Positions 1-15,300 of a stretch of 64,000 bases of DNA are shown piece after piece. The DNA is from Mya arenaria (taxonomy: Eukaryota; Mollusca; Bivalvia; Myida; Myidae), in contig NC_069133.1 in NCBI RefSeq assembly GCF_026914265.1, forward strand, positions 1,722,768-1,786,767. The letters run 5' to 3'. Below the pieces are notes generated by a model, which saw only the letters and a program-made list of their open reading frames with translations, was not told the origin of the DNA and did no database searches. How positions within the stretch are numbered: position 1 is the stretch's first letter; each line of letters opens with the position of its first letter. Made by a program: the position numbers and the translations under genes.

Positions 1-67
1 AAATTCAAACTTTGGATAATCACTGTCATTCATGATAAAATTCAGCACTTCTTGCCCAGTATATATA

Positions 68-811
68 TCCCGAAACAACCTATTTTCGACCACAACCTAT
101 TTTCGACCACCTCCTGAAAATCGGTAAAACACTTCTATTTTGCGTCACTTCTGGTAAAAATAAGTATAGTGCACAACATTAAAAGCGCATCAAAATATGG
201 TATGTTGCTTATTCTAAAATTAATAAAATTCATCTACAGGTAACTATATATTAAATTGCATTTGGGCGCTCAGTTACCATAAAATTAAACATATTGCAGC
301 CTAGGCAGGTCATATGAGGTTCATTCAGAGTTGGACCAGTGATAACAGGGTTCATGATGGGTGAATTTATCATTTTGTACCCATGTGAAAGCCATTAGAA
401 GGGATGATGCATTCCTTTGCCTCTCTTGTGGTGATAAGTAACTAAAAAGTGACTGTATGGCAAATATGTAAATATTTAATTACTTTTTTTTTAAATAAAA
501 TACATTTAACAGTTTAAACAAGTTATACAAATTAAAATAAAAAAATTTGTGCACAAACTTTTGTTGCGAAGTATAGTTAAAGGTCATGGTCGAAAGCATG
601 TTGTATCTAGGTCAAATACAACATGTGACAGCCGCCATTTTGGATTCAAAATGTAAACAACAGACGATTGAAACATATTTTATTTTTTTGTTTTTTTGAA
701 AGATGAATGATTGCTTTAAATGGTACACACAAACAATTTTTTTTTATTCTCACTTATTTATGATTAAAATGTAAATAATCCTTAGGCGGTCGAAAACCCG
801 TTGTTCCGGGA
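68..811. mobile_element. MITE-like element with 24-bp imperfect terminal inverted repeats
   Basis: The segment at 68-91 matches the reverse complement of 788-811 at 20 of 24 positions. A TA dinucleotide flanks both ends, which fits a TA target duplication. The left end also carries a 17-bp direct duplication at about 77-110. No transposase-like reading frame lies inside, so this would be a non-autonomous DNA element of about 744 bp. The family is unknown, and the ends alone support the call. Confidence 0.45.
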
Positions 812-1204
812 TACGTTTACTTTTAGCGGGAGCCAAATTAAAACAAACACATTTGTCCAAAATTTAATCAAACTTTAAATGGTGGTAGAATTGTCATTTG
901 TTGACGTTATTTTCAAGAATCAGGAAATGAAATAAATGTTTTCATGTTGCCAATTTAGTCTCGATCATCTAGACGCGTGTATCCGGGTCTATATCGTTCA
1001 TTGACTCTAATTAGAGCGGCTGCATGATCGAGCCGGTGCTTTGATAATTGTTACGATCGAAAAACGCAGTTATAAGGGAAAAGGCTACATTCTATTAAAC
1101 AAATATTTTTTTTTTTTTTTTGCTTTTCTGAAGAAATAGGTGCGGGAAATGATAAAAAGTTAAACAAGTTATTAATTTGGTGTGGCCTAAAGGAGCAAAG
1201 AAAA

Positions 1205-1450
1205 TGTGTCTAATTCGACCTCAGGGACTAAAATAGGAGATCGACATAGCCAAAAATTCGAGATAGAAAAATGTACTCGTTATCACTCGCAACTACAAAA
1301 TAAAATGTGTATCCTACAGTTTAATCGAGTACTAGTTTTTGGTTTCGTCTGAATCCCGCCCATTAAGAATCGGTCGCATTATTTTGTGTATACTTTTATG
1401 AATCAAAGCACTGAAAGTGCTGAATGCGGCAATGCTTTGATTTTATCGAT
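1205..1450 (+). repeat. Dispersed repeat, diverged copy A
   Basis: This copy shares a series of blocks, in the same order, with 1977-2110: a segment around a cagggact core, then a 'cgag' segment, then a block starting aatcaaagc.ctga. The last block contains an inverted repeat (tcaaagca ... tgctttga). The element class is unknown. Confidence 0.35.
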
Positions 1451-1976
1451 TGTTTGTTAACTAAAAGCGAAAATAATATTGTCTTGAAACTAACAACTGG
1501 AAAACCTTTGGTTGAAATGGCAACATCAAAATTCCAATTGTGCAATCATATGTAAATTTTTGAGTCGATAATCATTCTTTTATAAAGATCCAGTAGACAT
1601 AATAATTTAACATTTTTCAACGTTGAAATGTTGGTGAATGATGATTGGTATCGAAAGTGTTGTAGACGCTTTCAACATTTAAACAACTGTCAAGTGTGTT
1701 ACCAAAAGTTACCTAAACTTTAGTGTTAGGCTTACATCAAGTCATCAAGTAATCAAGTATAACAACATGTACATGCAATTGAGACTTTTAATCTCTCCTG
1801 AATGGATTAAAGCTAAAAAAAAAAGTCATACTAAACCAATTTCCAATCTACAAGTCCCCATAATGTGGTGTTATGTTTATATATATATATTAAAACTTCT
1901 TATAATATAATGTTAAAAGAAAAGTACAATATATTTCAAACATAAATACAAAATGAAGATGTCAAAATATTAAAGT

Positions 1977-2215
1977 CGAACCCCGTTGGCTCGAACTCAC
2001 AGGGACTGGCGAAAGTACCTCGAGTATTGGAGAATTGGAGCGAAGCGGGAATGCATAGCTTCAGTATTAATCAAAGCGCTGATAGCGCTGCATGAACAGG
2101 GTTTTATACGGGTTTTCACCATTATGATTCACGATGATGTGTGTTTTTATAAGGTGCTGATATGTTGCACAGTGAATCTAAGAGTCCCCGTGTAAAACAA
2201 CCACAGGGGCCGCCC
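1977..2215 (+). repeat. Dispersed repeat, diverged copy B
   Basis: Second copy of the repeat at 1205-1450. It starts with a gaaccccgttggctcgaact segment and carries the block aatcaaagcgctgatagcgc, a short palindrome-rich motif. A 69-codon open frame here has no recognisable domain and is taken as chance. Confidence 0.35.
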
Positions 2216-4376
2216 CAGGCTCATTGAAGCATGAAGGTAAATGAAAATTTAATATTTTATTGACAATAAAATTAATGTCGCTGTTTAAGAAGGCAAACAA
2301 GGATGGAAAATGTAACCAATCCAAGCAGAACTCCATCATATGGTGTTACATATGACTCATATGATATGAGTATATATATACTAATCAAACTTTACTCATT
2401 AGAAAGAGTTTGCCTATGTTTGTCTTGTTATTCACAAAAAAACTTCGAACATACAACACATTAAAGTAAAATAGTTTCTTAATTGAAATGATGAAAATTA
2501 AAATAACGGATTTCAAACAATTGTGGATGAAACACCTAAAACGGTTATTAAATCTTCGATATTTTCTCATATTACACCAAAACCAGCAAAAATAGAAATC
2601 GATTCATTTCAATAAAATTCCATTTTCAAAAATAAATGCACAAACATCCGTCTTTACGTACACTATAAAAAGTGTGTATATATATAGTTATATATGTCAT
2701 ATAAAGTTAGCATAAAATCTTTAATTTCAAAACTTGTTTTCCTTCATTGTCGATATGGTCAACAACTCTCATCTATTTCTATATCGTCAGATAAATCGTC
2801 AGAACTATAACACGTTTGTTATTCCCACGCGGGCTATCATGTGATGTTTTAAGCAGGGAAACTGCGTGATCATTGAGATCAATGACACGGTGCATATCCA
2901 TATCGGTACCCTCTTTGCGAAATCTACTGAAACGGTACCCTCTTTGCACATGCCCCGGTCATTCTCTGCTGAAAACAAATCGGCGATGAACAACAAGCCA
3001 GTAATTGTTCATTCAACAGATGAAAGGAGGGATGTCATGTGCAAAAGAAGATTACCACGGAACACTAGAATGTTAAAGCTATGTCTGTTTTAGTAATGTG
3101 CCCATTTTTCAATAACTGCGACTCCACAATAAGCTACACAATATTGATATGTCTTGCCTCGCCCACCGCCTCTGCATGTTCTGCGGGCTTAAATGAACCA
3201 CTGGTTTGATTATGTACACCCCATACATATTACTGTAATTACATGTATTAATTTATATATCATATTCATACAAATGGCAATTTAAAGTCTAAAATATGTG
3301 GTTAATTCATAAAAACACCCTACTTTCGGTTTTGCAGCGGCACGGGATACCTCTTTGCTATTGATTGTTTATATCACAGGTACCCTCTCTCTCATTTTTT
3401 AAAGCAATGGAGAATGTTTGGCATTTTTAAATTTTGATCACATATATATATATCGGCGTTCTCTGTCACATATTAAACGATCAACGCAAAAATACGATAA
3501 CAAAGTAAAAACATGTTACTTAACTCATACATCATAAAACATATCATTGACATGGAACTAACTGATTTATGGAATCAAACACTCCTACTCCCTCGTGCTC
3601 CCATGGTGACTTCTGTTATCCATGCATGTTATCATCTGTAACCAAACCCACATATATTAGTATATGGAAAGAGGCTAAAAGAATATCACGGAACTGCCAT
3701 TCTCGGTTTAAATACAAAATCTGCTGATGTCGTAAAAATACATGACAAAACTAGATAAATGCAGCTGAATGAAATAATGATCATTCCAATCCATTGCTAA
3801 CCCAAAACAAACACAAAAGATTACAAATGCAAATCAATACTAACCATCACAACATCAGATTCCAAGTAAAACAATCAAGTTTTTTAAAACAAAGTAAAAC
3901 AAACATCTCTGTAGACTTCAACTGTGCACGACAATCAATCAAACTTGGATTTCCCGCTTTTTCTGTACAAAGGCAAGGGAGAGAAATCTGATTAACTTAC
4001 TGCATTATCTTATTATGATTATCTCTCTTCGACTGTAAATTCACTTGGCTTCATCATTGTGTCACGTGATTGAATGGCGCGCTTAGAGTGGGTAGTAATT
4101 CTTTGTTTACGTTTCGATGTTCATTCATTTTTTGGTGCAGGGATACTACTTTAATGTTATCTTTATCTTAGTATTACATATTAAATTATTTAAATAGATA
4201 TTGCGTTATGATTGCTTCTTGCTTTGTCAAATCTACCTCGGTTATTTGAAACATAGCTTGCAATTTATATAGTCTGCACTTTCTCAAACTATATTTTTGG
4301 TGGTAAATCGGCTGGCGACATTTGTTACTATTAATAGGAATTTTCTGTTGAGAGTGTCGAGTTTGTGGCTACACTA

Positions 4377-4400
4377 AACAGGGTTGAAAACAACCCTGTT
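4377..4400. repeat. Perfect 10-bp hairpin
   Basis: The arms aacagggttg and caaccctgtt are exact inverse complements separated by four A residues. No gene context gives it a role. It may be the core of a small foldback element. Confidence 0.6.
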
Positions 4401-7400
4401 CAAAAAATCGGTCCTTTACATCCAGTTCGAGCCAATGAGGAAATTGAACCAAGTTCTTACTTATTGAGTATAAAGGAAACCAGGGACCGCTTAGGTAGGG
4501 CCTCTTTTGACCACAGGCAATGTTGTATAGTCTTGGTGACGGACCACTCCATGAGGCTGCATGGGTGAGTGGTCATCGAGTGGGACAAGTGAGTTTTCTA
4601 CAGTGTTCGCCACAACACAACACAACACAACTCTCTCGCATACCTTTATGCCAATGAGAGTGATTTAGTATTCATTTAACAACCATAGTCCAATTCACTC
4701 CGAATTTCACGGACCAGTATGGAAATCGACAGACATTATATATAGTATCCAAGAACATGTTCGTTTGGCCAATGGAATGCTGGTAGAAAAAAATAACGTC
4801 CAAAATAGACCTACAACTGTAAACATAGTTGTGTATAGGGTGTTGAACAAGTGTACCAGGTCATTTATGCCTACAACTTGCTTGGTTAAAGGGTGATAAC
4901 AAACCATTTCAAGCAGTTTAGAGTAGATTTCCATGTAAAGATGGTTGTTGCGGGCTTGATTGTTAAAAAAAGGAGTGCAAAATGTGAAGGATGGCGAATT
5001 TGGTCAGCACATTTTGAAAGTGAAATGCCTTCACAGCTTATTCCTACACTTTATATTTCAGGTATGCGAAATTTGATTGAAACAGACGAACTACATGACT
5101 TTTTTGTGTAGTCCATCCCTATATTGGGTTGTACCTGTTATAACCACTTATTAGCGCTTTGCACACTTATTCATCTGAATTTATATGGATGTGTGTACGG
5201 TTTCGTAGTAAATCATAATATTTTCATATCATTAATGTCCTATTAAATGTGCATGTCCTAAAAATTCGCTGGGTGTCCTTTCCAGGTTCTGTTTTTCAAT
5301 TATGTGGCATAAACTATGCTGCAGCTACTGATGGCTATTTCATGTTTATGACCTGAATTTTGAGAGGATTATAAAAAGTTGATGATTTGGGAAAACATCT
5401 TTTTTAACACGCAGAGTTTTAAAGACACGCATCCTGCATGTTTAATATGACATATATGGTAATATCCTGATGGTCTGATCATTAAACTGATGGACCTGTT
5501 ATTTTGATTATATACAGTTCATGTTTCTTGACTAGCAGAAGCGAGTCATTCAATTATTCGTCACATGATTTGAAATGCCAAAATTCTCTGACGTCTTGCC
5601 GAACAAGTGTGGAATGGGCTGTTGTGAAAAAAGTTATATTAATTGATAAATTAATACAACTTTTTTCGCAATCAAAGTAAAATAAGTTAAACTAATCAGT
5701 GAATGCTTGATAAGGTTGGAACTAAAATATATGGCCTTCTATTTAACTATTCAAAAATGTCAAAATTATGAGTTTTTTTACCATTATTTTGTGCTTTTGA
5801 TTCCATTGAAGATATTATTTCGGCAAACTTTGATGTACCATATCAGAACACTACCAGGCAGTTACGACAGCTTCAAGCAAGACTCTGCATTAGTCTAAAA
5901 TAATAAATGTGTTATACGGGATTCTTCTAATCCACGATTTGCGATTTCAAAACTCGTAAAAACATCTGTCAACACAAAAGTATCTGACTAGTCTCTGCAA
6001 TAGGTAAACTGGATGATCAACTAGTTATTACCATTTGATCAAGCGTTAATGGCAAAATTTGCTGCTGATCGAGATGTAATAAAGATATTTTGATCCCAGT
6101 GCTGACAATACCTACTTGAAGTGAATAAGTTACATCTTTGTATTTATAACTGAATCCATGGTTACTAGTACTACACACGAAATATAAGTTTTTATCATCA
6201 TTTCTATTGATGCAGCACACACCAGCGCACTTAGCTATGAAACCATATAATGTTTGTAGTAAATTTGTAGTAAATTTGAGCTTACCATGTTAATGTTACT
6301 TAATCATAATGTTTCAATAACTTGATCAATACATCCGTTACACCATCATCACTTTCTTGTGTTGATCGTTATCGTGCTTTTGCACATATTCATACATTTG
6401 GCTCATGTATAAGTATGTGCATATTCTAAATTCAATTCTATTTTATTTCCGTTTGACTTCCGTTTGCAATGTTGCAATTACATGCCACGAAATTGAATTG
6501 CATGACCTTTTTCGTGTCATTTATTCCATGTTACTCACGGTTAGTGTAAAATTAATCCATATGATAATGTAAATCATTCCATGGACATCTTCTGAATAAG
6601 TTCACTTGATTTTTGAAATAAAATTCATGCTAAATGCTTGTTTGTTTTGTTATTCGTAAAATCCAACATGGCTGTTGTTAAATTCAAACTGTGTCAGAAA
6701 TTGGTACATGACCAAGCTGACGTCACAGTAGACTTACATGTCCGCAACACGATCTGAATATTTTGGAACCTTTAATATCGGTCATGTACATTTCATTTAA
6801 GCAAAAAAAAATGTTAAATTTGTCGAATTGTTTAAATTTCGAACATCATTACATAAATAACGTCTAAACGGTGAATGTCTCGACGATGTTTATTTTGAAA
6901 CTCTTTTTCAGGCGGATTCACAATTCACTTTTTCAGAATTGTTTGGCTTTTGATATAGGCGTGGAGTGATATATTCATTTTTATTTGTGCATAACTAGTA
7001 CGTTAAATTTGAATGACCACAGACGAACGCTAGGATTCAATATCAACTAAGTCAAATATTTAGTAAAACTTCATTGAATGAAATAATTGTATATGCTTAT
7101 TATTTATGGCATGCAATCCGATTAGCTATATCAATCTTAGATCCAATTAAGATCAGTATTGAAAACCCGACCCAACTTAAGTCGGGTTATTTAACAAACC
7201 TAAACATGCAGCCCTATAGCTATATGCAAGTTACTCATACATGTATTTAGATTGCTAATAAAAACTTTGTAATGAAACAAATACCACAATGTGAACATGC
7301 CGATTTTACTAAGCCTCGAACCATAACTCTGCTGATTTTGGTCAAATAAATAAATGTTTAGTGTTGTTTTTCCTCCATTACATGTCCATTAACAATTCTG

Positions 7401-8519
7401 TCAAGTTTCTTTAATTAAGTTAAACTAATTGTTTCTTGTCTTGTTTGCTGTTGTTGAATAGATGAACGAAAATGCAATTTTGAACCTTATTCTTTGTCAA
7501 ATTGAACCACGTCTTACAAAGTAAACATGATTTATTATGTTAGGGCTTTTGTACCTATTTTTAAATACTTGTGTATTTGCTCAGATAGCATTTTCTTACT
7601 ATTTTACATATTTCATGATAGCAAATCTTTTCTATTTAAATCCGTGACTTATAAAAAGTAACTTATCAGTTCTCAACGACTGTTTTCATCAACCCGCGTG
7701 ATTCTGTTACAGAAAACTTAACTGTAGTTCTTTTACAATGCCCGATAGGTTTCCTAACGCATGCTGAATGAGGTTGAATAACACGACTTTATTTTCATAT
7801 TTCCTGCTTGGTAGGCATATTTTGAAAATCGAGGCTGGTGTGCTAAACATATAATTAGTATGGCCTTATTGAAGGCGTTTCTGAAACATATACTGTTCTA
7901 ACGAGTACTTAAAATGTTTTATGTTTTTTCTACGAGAAAGGTGATTACGGAGACGCTGAATAAAGCGTTATATTTCTTGACAAATAAATCACCCTGCATT
8001 CATAAACTCCTATAACGAGATATTCGTTTCCTTTTATAAGTATGTACATGTTTTGCACGTTTCAGTTCGTATTAAAGGGTCACAGGTGTTCTCATACAGC
8101 AAAAGTAGAAGATTGCAGATTTTTTCTGCATAATGAGAACACAGAAGTATAATTGTGTTCATACAGTATAATTGAATTATCCAAAATTGCTCTGAGTGAT
8201 AACATACATGTAGCAGCTGCATAATCTTACATCAGTCATGCTGTTAATTGATATTTTTCTAGAATTCGTATTATTATTTGCTCGTTATCTCTCAACTAAC
8301 ATCGCATGAGGTATTAGGTTGTTGGGCTTCGTTTCTAAGCTGATTCGAACTAGAATAGAACTGTGAATTATTAATTGTTAGCAAAGGAAAATGCTTGTTA
8401 TTGTAAAAAAACGACAAAAAAGTGTAGATGTTTTGACATTCGATGTCAAAAGTAACAGTGAGTGTATTAAAATTTGTCTGCCGTATAAGTAATTTCTCCA
8501 AACAAACACATTCAAGGCA

Positions 8520-11500
8520 ATGGCAGTTGTGTCGAATGTCCGCGAAGCGTTGGCCATTTCCGCGGAAGAAGCACCTTCTAGCTTGTGGTCGGCACAGGCG
8601 GTGAACAACCTGGGAAGCTTGGTGCGCGGACTGACGGCCGCCGACATCCGGTCGCTGCCGCTGGATACGGAACTACTGACCACCATGGAGATACTTGGGA
8701 AATACGAGGACGAGCTTGATTCCAGCCAGGTAGGGGGTGCCTATATCTAACAGTTTAGTATATATAGTGAATACTTTTGTCTGCGTCTTATAACCTGAAG
8801 TTTGTTTGTTCAGTTTGTATTATATTCTGACATTCAGATGTTAAGGTAAACCATAGTTTGAATGCTTTGGGTTTTGCGAACATAATGTAACATCCTGAAT
8901 ATGCAGGTCTGAATTTATAAGTAACATTTAACAATTAAGAATTAATTACCGAATATACATAATTTATTAAGCTGACACCTGAGTGGCAAAACGTTCTATT
9001 CCAGACAGAAGCCATCACGGACAAAATTCGCCAATACTTCGACATCGTGAACAGAAACACGATAGATAACGCAGACATCATTACAATAAAGCAGATTGGG
9101 AGATTTTTGCAATATTTAAAGTATGTTGAACAAATTCTTATTTGTTATATAAAATGACTATTATATATATATATATTATTGAGTCAATAAAATTCTTTAT
9201 TTCGGTATTGACTGGCAATGGCTTCTCATTTTATCCTCACATCGTAATACAAAAATATATATCATAGTACATTCACAATATTTCAAGGAATACATAGTGT
9301 TTATTGTTGCTTTACCAAACCATTGATAAACGTATTTCCTTTACTTGAAACCGTACACTGATGTACTACCCACTGAATTGTCAAAACAGTGCTTAACTAA
9401 ATGGAACGTTGGATATTTTTTCGTCATAAATGATGAAATCAGAACCCGTCCTGGGATATCATTCGCGGAGAGGTGAGCTAAAAATCTTAATACTTCTGTA
9501 CCGTATACTTCAGTCCTGAGTTTGAGCTGAGCAAATTCCCTGTGCAGTTGCGGCCCGTAATGGCAGTGGAGATGGGCGTGTCACGGCATACCAAGATCAT
9601 GGCCAGGAAACGACAGCAGCTGCTCCACTTTTCCTTGAAAAACAGGGTTTAAAAGATAATTATTCATTATTTTTACAAATACAAAACTTTGAATAAGCTA
9701 GAACTAAAACATTTAACCAGTAGTTCATACAAAAGTGAATCCCGAACATGCCGTTGTTCCAAGTACACGTAATTGATAAGACAAAATCCGACAATGTATT
9801 CACTACGTTCGATGTGTCTTATTTTGTTTACAAAATTTCTGTATATGGTCGACTTCAACCTATAATCACTTTTGTTTGAACAATGCTACGCGAAACGTCG
9901 GAGAGGGGAGATATCGGATAACCCGGAGAGGGGAGGAATCGGATAACCCGGAGAGGGGAGGAATCGGATAACCCGGAGGAAACTCACTTAACCGAACCAA
10001 ATCAGACACGCACCCTGGACGGGAATCAAACCCGGTCCAGGACGGGTTGTTGAGAAGCAAGTGGGCTCACCACTCACCGGTCCATGTCTTCTATAAATTG
10101 CTTTAACTATAGTAAACATATAAACACATGGATATTTTAGCCCGGTGGAGTGGACGCGTCCGAGGGTGAGATAACGGCTGACCATCTGCTAGACCTCGGT
10201 CACTTGGTGTGTGGACTCACCCAGGATCAGGTGGGTAGACCCCGTTATGCAAACATTGTTGGGAACTTGTCCTTTCATTAAAAGGTACTTCCCCATTTGA
10301 AAGGACATGCTATGGTGTTAAATCATATACACGTATAGAAGCTGTCCAAACAAGGGCTATGCGTTTCCTTCTGGGTGTTGGGCTTTACTAACCAAATAAT
10401 GTATTGTATGGGAAACTATCCACACATGTATTAAACAATATAATTGCTGATATCATTGGTTTGTTCAGGATTTTTTTTCTATTTTCGTGTATAAAGCATT
10501 TGCTCGAAGAACGAATTTCATAACTTTACATGATACATGATTATTGAATGTTTAAGTACCAACTGATAAATTGTTGTAAAATCATTCGTACGTAATATTA
10601 TTTCTGAATGGAGTTTAAATGTTTGCTACTATGTATGTTATTGTAAAGAATCTCAATTAGTTGTAAACTTATATAAACTGCCAAGCAAATGTTTATTAAT
10701 GAAAAGTGATCATGGTCTACCATAGCCTACTTCACTGATGTAAATATGTGTGATGTTATGTGTGGAAATAAACTTGTTTTATGTTCTGTTTTGTTCTGTA
10801 AAACAATGAGGGTCTGCAGGACTTCAGTGGTATCGATATTGTAAAATATTTAGATATTGTTGTAATAAGAGAAATAATAATGTTAGAAATTGGCAATATA
10901 TATATTCTGTCGCTTGTTTGCTCAAATATGTCATCTAAATCATATTGTTTAAAGGTTTTTGAACAAGGCATGGCTATCTTTATACATAAATGGATAAATA
11001 GATTACATTGTATTTATGGTTCTTCTGGAGTTGGTAGAAACAAACTCGGAACATATATGCTTTTTATATGGAAAAATAAATGAAATATAAATTTATGTAA
11101 CAATATGCGTTCCACTACAACACAGAATAGCCTACTCAAAGTTTAGATGTGGCCCTCTAAGATTGGAGAAGGGTAGATATGAAAGTATTCCAAACGAGTC
11201 AAGAATATGCCCTATGTGTAGTATTTCTATGTGAAAGCAGGGTTGATGATTGAGAGTACTATTTACTTTTAGATATTAAATAAAATATAAAATATAATCA
11301 TTATATGTAATTCGTAAACCTTTATGTCTAAAAATTGTAACATATGGTTACACATAAAAGTTCAAATAACCATTTTCAACTTTATATTCTCATATACATG
11401 TATTTCCTGAATTTTGTTAAATACTATTAGAGTCCACTATCATTAGATAAAAACCTTTACGTAATACTATTTGAAGGAACTGACTGGGAATAGATCACAT

Positions 11501-12340
11501 TTTGTTTTCTGATTGTCTACATTGTATGGATGGTATTTACTACATAGAAGATTTCAATTAGATTTTGTATGATTGATAAAAGTGTCTTATAACTCAATTT
11601 GAGTGGCAATACTTTTTATAACCGTTTTTTATATTGGAAATGTTTTATTTATGTTATGAGGACTTTAATGAAATATGAAACTATATTCGTTGAACTTGCA
11701 AATGTTCATGAAGCTGGAGTATGCGTTTGGTGTTACTCGACTGTCCGTCAGTGTCATTCAAAATATCCATAAAGTTAGTTTGAATGATCTGAGATATTTC
11801 AATGCTTGTAATGTTTTAAATTTTTCAAAAAGGCCCCTTTATTTTTCCGCAGATCAAACGTCTGACGGCGGACGCGGTTGAGATTCACCTTGAACAATTG
11901 GAGAAGTGTCCCTTCCTGGAGCAGGAGGCACAGACGCTCGCCAAGAGGGCGGTCGACCTTAACATGTACGGTTTCCGCTTCTTACATACAGGGCTTCCAT
12001 TTAGATTAGTTTATACTTATTTAACATCGACTGTGAAACAAGATAATACAATATTGTATTAATAACTGTCGTTGGCACGGTGTTTCGCTAGGGTATGTTC
12101 TTGTGTTATGGGGGAAATCGAAGTACCCAAAGGAATCCCACTTTCTGGCTTAGTGACCACAATCCAAGCTCACATCCGGGAATGAAACCCGAAACGCCTC
12201 CTTTAGATTGGAGTTCGCTTATTCGATATGGCTATTCTAAACACACACAAATCCTGTTTGCTGCATATATTTTACGCTCTCCGATGTACGAATAATAATG
12301 TTAAAAACACTGTTTTTCGTGGCGAGTGGCAGTTGTTTTA

Positions 12341-12382
<42 letters not shown>

Positions 12383-15300
12383 CGCGTGCGTGTGTCTGTG
12401 TGTGCTCGCGTGCGTGCGTGTGTGGGTGTGTCTGTGTGTGCTCGCGTGCGTGCGTGTGTGGGTGTGTCTGTGTGTGCTCGCGTGCGTGCGTGCGTGGGTG
12501 TGTCTGTGTGTGCTCGCGTGCGTGCGTGTGTGGGTGTGTCTGTGTGTGCTCGCGTGCGTGCGTGCGTGTGTGGGTGTGTCTGTGTGTGCGTGCGTGCGTG
12601 TTTGGGTGTGTCTGTGTGTGCTCGCGTGCGTGCGTGTGTGGGTGTGTCTGTGTGTGGAAGCAATCTATTCATCTAAATATTGATAGGTCCCGTTTGAAGG
12701 CGAGGGAAGACATATCCACGATGGGCTCACTTTTACTGCACCTCGATGAGAACGATGTCGACCAGCTTAGTCAGGTGTGTATGGTAATTGTATCGCACCA
12801 CATCGTTTGCCAGTAGACTATTTCAAACTAGTTAGTAAGCTGTTGCGTCCCCCGCCTTCCCACAACTATTTTCAAATCCACGTTTTATGTCGAGATAAAA
12901 TAAAATATGAATAAAATAATAGAATACACCAAAATGCATCATTTAAGACTAAAAACATATTTTGGAGGGGGAAGGACCCCAAATCCGCATACCCCATATT
13001 AAAACCATAAACTATTATGTTCAGTGGAAGGGGTGCCGGTCCGAAATGGCGCCCCAACTTGGACCACCCTATAATTATTATTCATGGATCCGCCCCTTTA
13101 GGAAAACACCATGTGTATTTGAAATGACATATTAACAAACTAATGATAATGTCTCTTTTGTTTGCAGGGAGAGATTGCCCTTATCTCTGATTATATTTCA
13201 TCATCCATCGACGCACATAGTCAGGAGTTTGATGAGCGAAGGAAGGGCGGTTTTATACGGGAAATGACGTCGTCAGGTACATCCCGTCTGCACGAGAAGA
13301 CGACGGCGCTAGGACGCAAGCTACACCAATCAATGAAATCAACGTTCGGTACACGTTTTTTGCCTATATGTAATTTGAAAATATTGAACTGTTATTAATG
13401 GGCGATTTCTTCTGATATTTAATACAATAAAAGTATGGCGTCCAGGACATTATTTCTTATTCTTATTTTGCCTTTATATTCATACTAAGTGTCCGCATTC
13501 AAGCCTCATTTTAACGATACTAGACATGTGTAACGAAGGAACAACTTCTCTGTTTACACACATAGGTCAGAATAAATGTCACCAAGTTGTTCGTCTGGGA
13601 AAAGCGGCTACGACGATGGCTGCGCAACTTGACAAAGCCCAGCTGACCCGGTGTCTCGACTTCTTCCGGTCTTTAGACTGGACAGCGGAAACGGCATCCG
13701 AGGTCATCAGTAAAATGCGAATGGACGGGGTAAGGCAGTTTAATCGTCGGTATGATTGAAATCAATACAGATGTGAAGTATCATTGCAACGACGAAACAG
13801 TTTCATGTCTAATTGGTTCAGAGACAAAATCAATGTCAAAAGAACATATTTTTTTAAATATGAAATATATGTTCATAAATTTTACAGATAATGGACGCAA
13901 ACAGAACCGAAGCTGATTACCTGCTGGAGAGGGCTCCGGAGTTGCTCAGTGGCCTTGGGGCGGAGTTCATCAACAGCCTTGACCTAAACGACGAGGACAC
14001 GCTTGCCACTCTGGGAGGCGTCAGGAACCTGCCCAATTCACATGTATGCCGTCATCTTTGTGTACTTAATCAAGCTAATGGTAATGGTCTTTGTACTGGT
14101 ATAAGAACTGTTTTTCTCAATTCACATACATGTATCTCTAAGACGCATGAAAAGGTTTGGATTGTTATTAAAAGGTTTTTTCTTTTTTTTTAAAAATGTG
14201 CACAAACCAAATATTGAATTTTCCGATTCGATATTGTGCAATATAAACTAAAAATAAAAATACCTCAAAGATTCTTGTAGAGCAGTAGCATAATTCAGGA
14301 TACGCAGTCATCATTGAACTACAGAACTAAAGTTTCAAGGTCAGGATACGTCGTCTAGACAAAATTTTGTGGCATAAAGTTTTGTGTTGATCAGGTGAGT
14401 TTAATATAATTTTTTCGACAGAAAACTGCGGGTTTCTCGCACTGGGTAGCCCAGCGGAAGGTCAGCGGACCGGTGCGTGTCGAGGAAGTGGAGCTGCTAG
14501 GTGGCCTCGTATGTGGCGCGGAACCCAGCGGCGTTGAGCCAGGGTCTCCAACATACATACCCGGGGATGTGATTAGGTTTGCGAATTAAATGATTTCGGT
14601 GATCTCTGCAAAACAGTGTTTCTCTTACATAATAATTCACATGTAATTTAATTTGACCTTCGGCGAAAATTTGAGAAAAGAAGTTTTTATCCTATTATTC
14701 GCAATTTGCCCGTTATTTGAAATAATTCAAAATGATATTTATTATAGGATTCATTTATCAAAGTTCGGGAGGTGTAAAGGGGAGGTGTTGAAGGCGTTCG
14801 CGGCAAATTTAATGGAAGACTTGGACAACGACACTCGCAGTCTGGATCCGGCCATGATCGTGGAGATGGAAGGATTATTGGGTAACTTCTTTCAATGAAA
14901 TATATTTATATAGCATTGTCTAATGCTACGAAAAGTTATGTGCCAATCATTTGCAAGTTGATCGTGTGTTGGAACCGTTACTTGACCAATCAACGTAAAA
15001 ATAAATTATATTGAAATTTGAAAAGCGATGTTAAGCCGGAATGCCATTAACATGTTTCTGTTTGTAAAAGAAACTGCCTGCTGCCATTAACTATCTTAAG
15101 GCCCAAGTATCCTGCACATGATAATGTGTTTAACCTGTATCACTTGAATTCAAATGCGGTAGACAATAACGTACCCCTTATCACAGGTGGGTTGACGGCG
15201 AAGCAGCTCCAGTCCCTGACCACGAGTCAGCTTAAGTCCATCGCACCCCACGTGATCTCCGATATGGACCCACTACACCTCAAGGTATGTGGTGGTGACT

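Larger units (their letters stand above)
812..8519. other. AT-rich region without a recognised gene
   Basis: No reading frame here resembles a known protein, and no exon with convincing splice sites and protein-like composition was seen. The visible content is scattered repeats (listed separately), AT runs and short hairpins. Because the downstream gene at 8.5 kb lacks a signal peptide in its visible part, one or more of its 5' exons may lie in this stretch or before the window. I could not identify them. Confidence 0.5.

Noticed and set aside
4365-4568. 67-codon plus-strand frame before the MSLN-like gene
   Set aside because: It starts inside a hairpin, has no family motif and no convincing donor site that would link it to 8520.
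12228-12816. Cys/Val-rich and Thr/His-rich open frames
   Set aside because: They are translations of the GT/GC minisatellite. The real exon of the MSLN-like gene begins at 12687.
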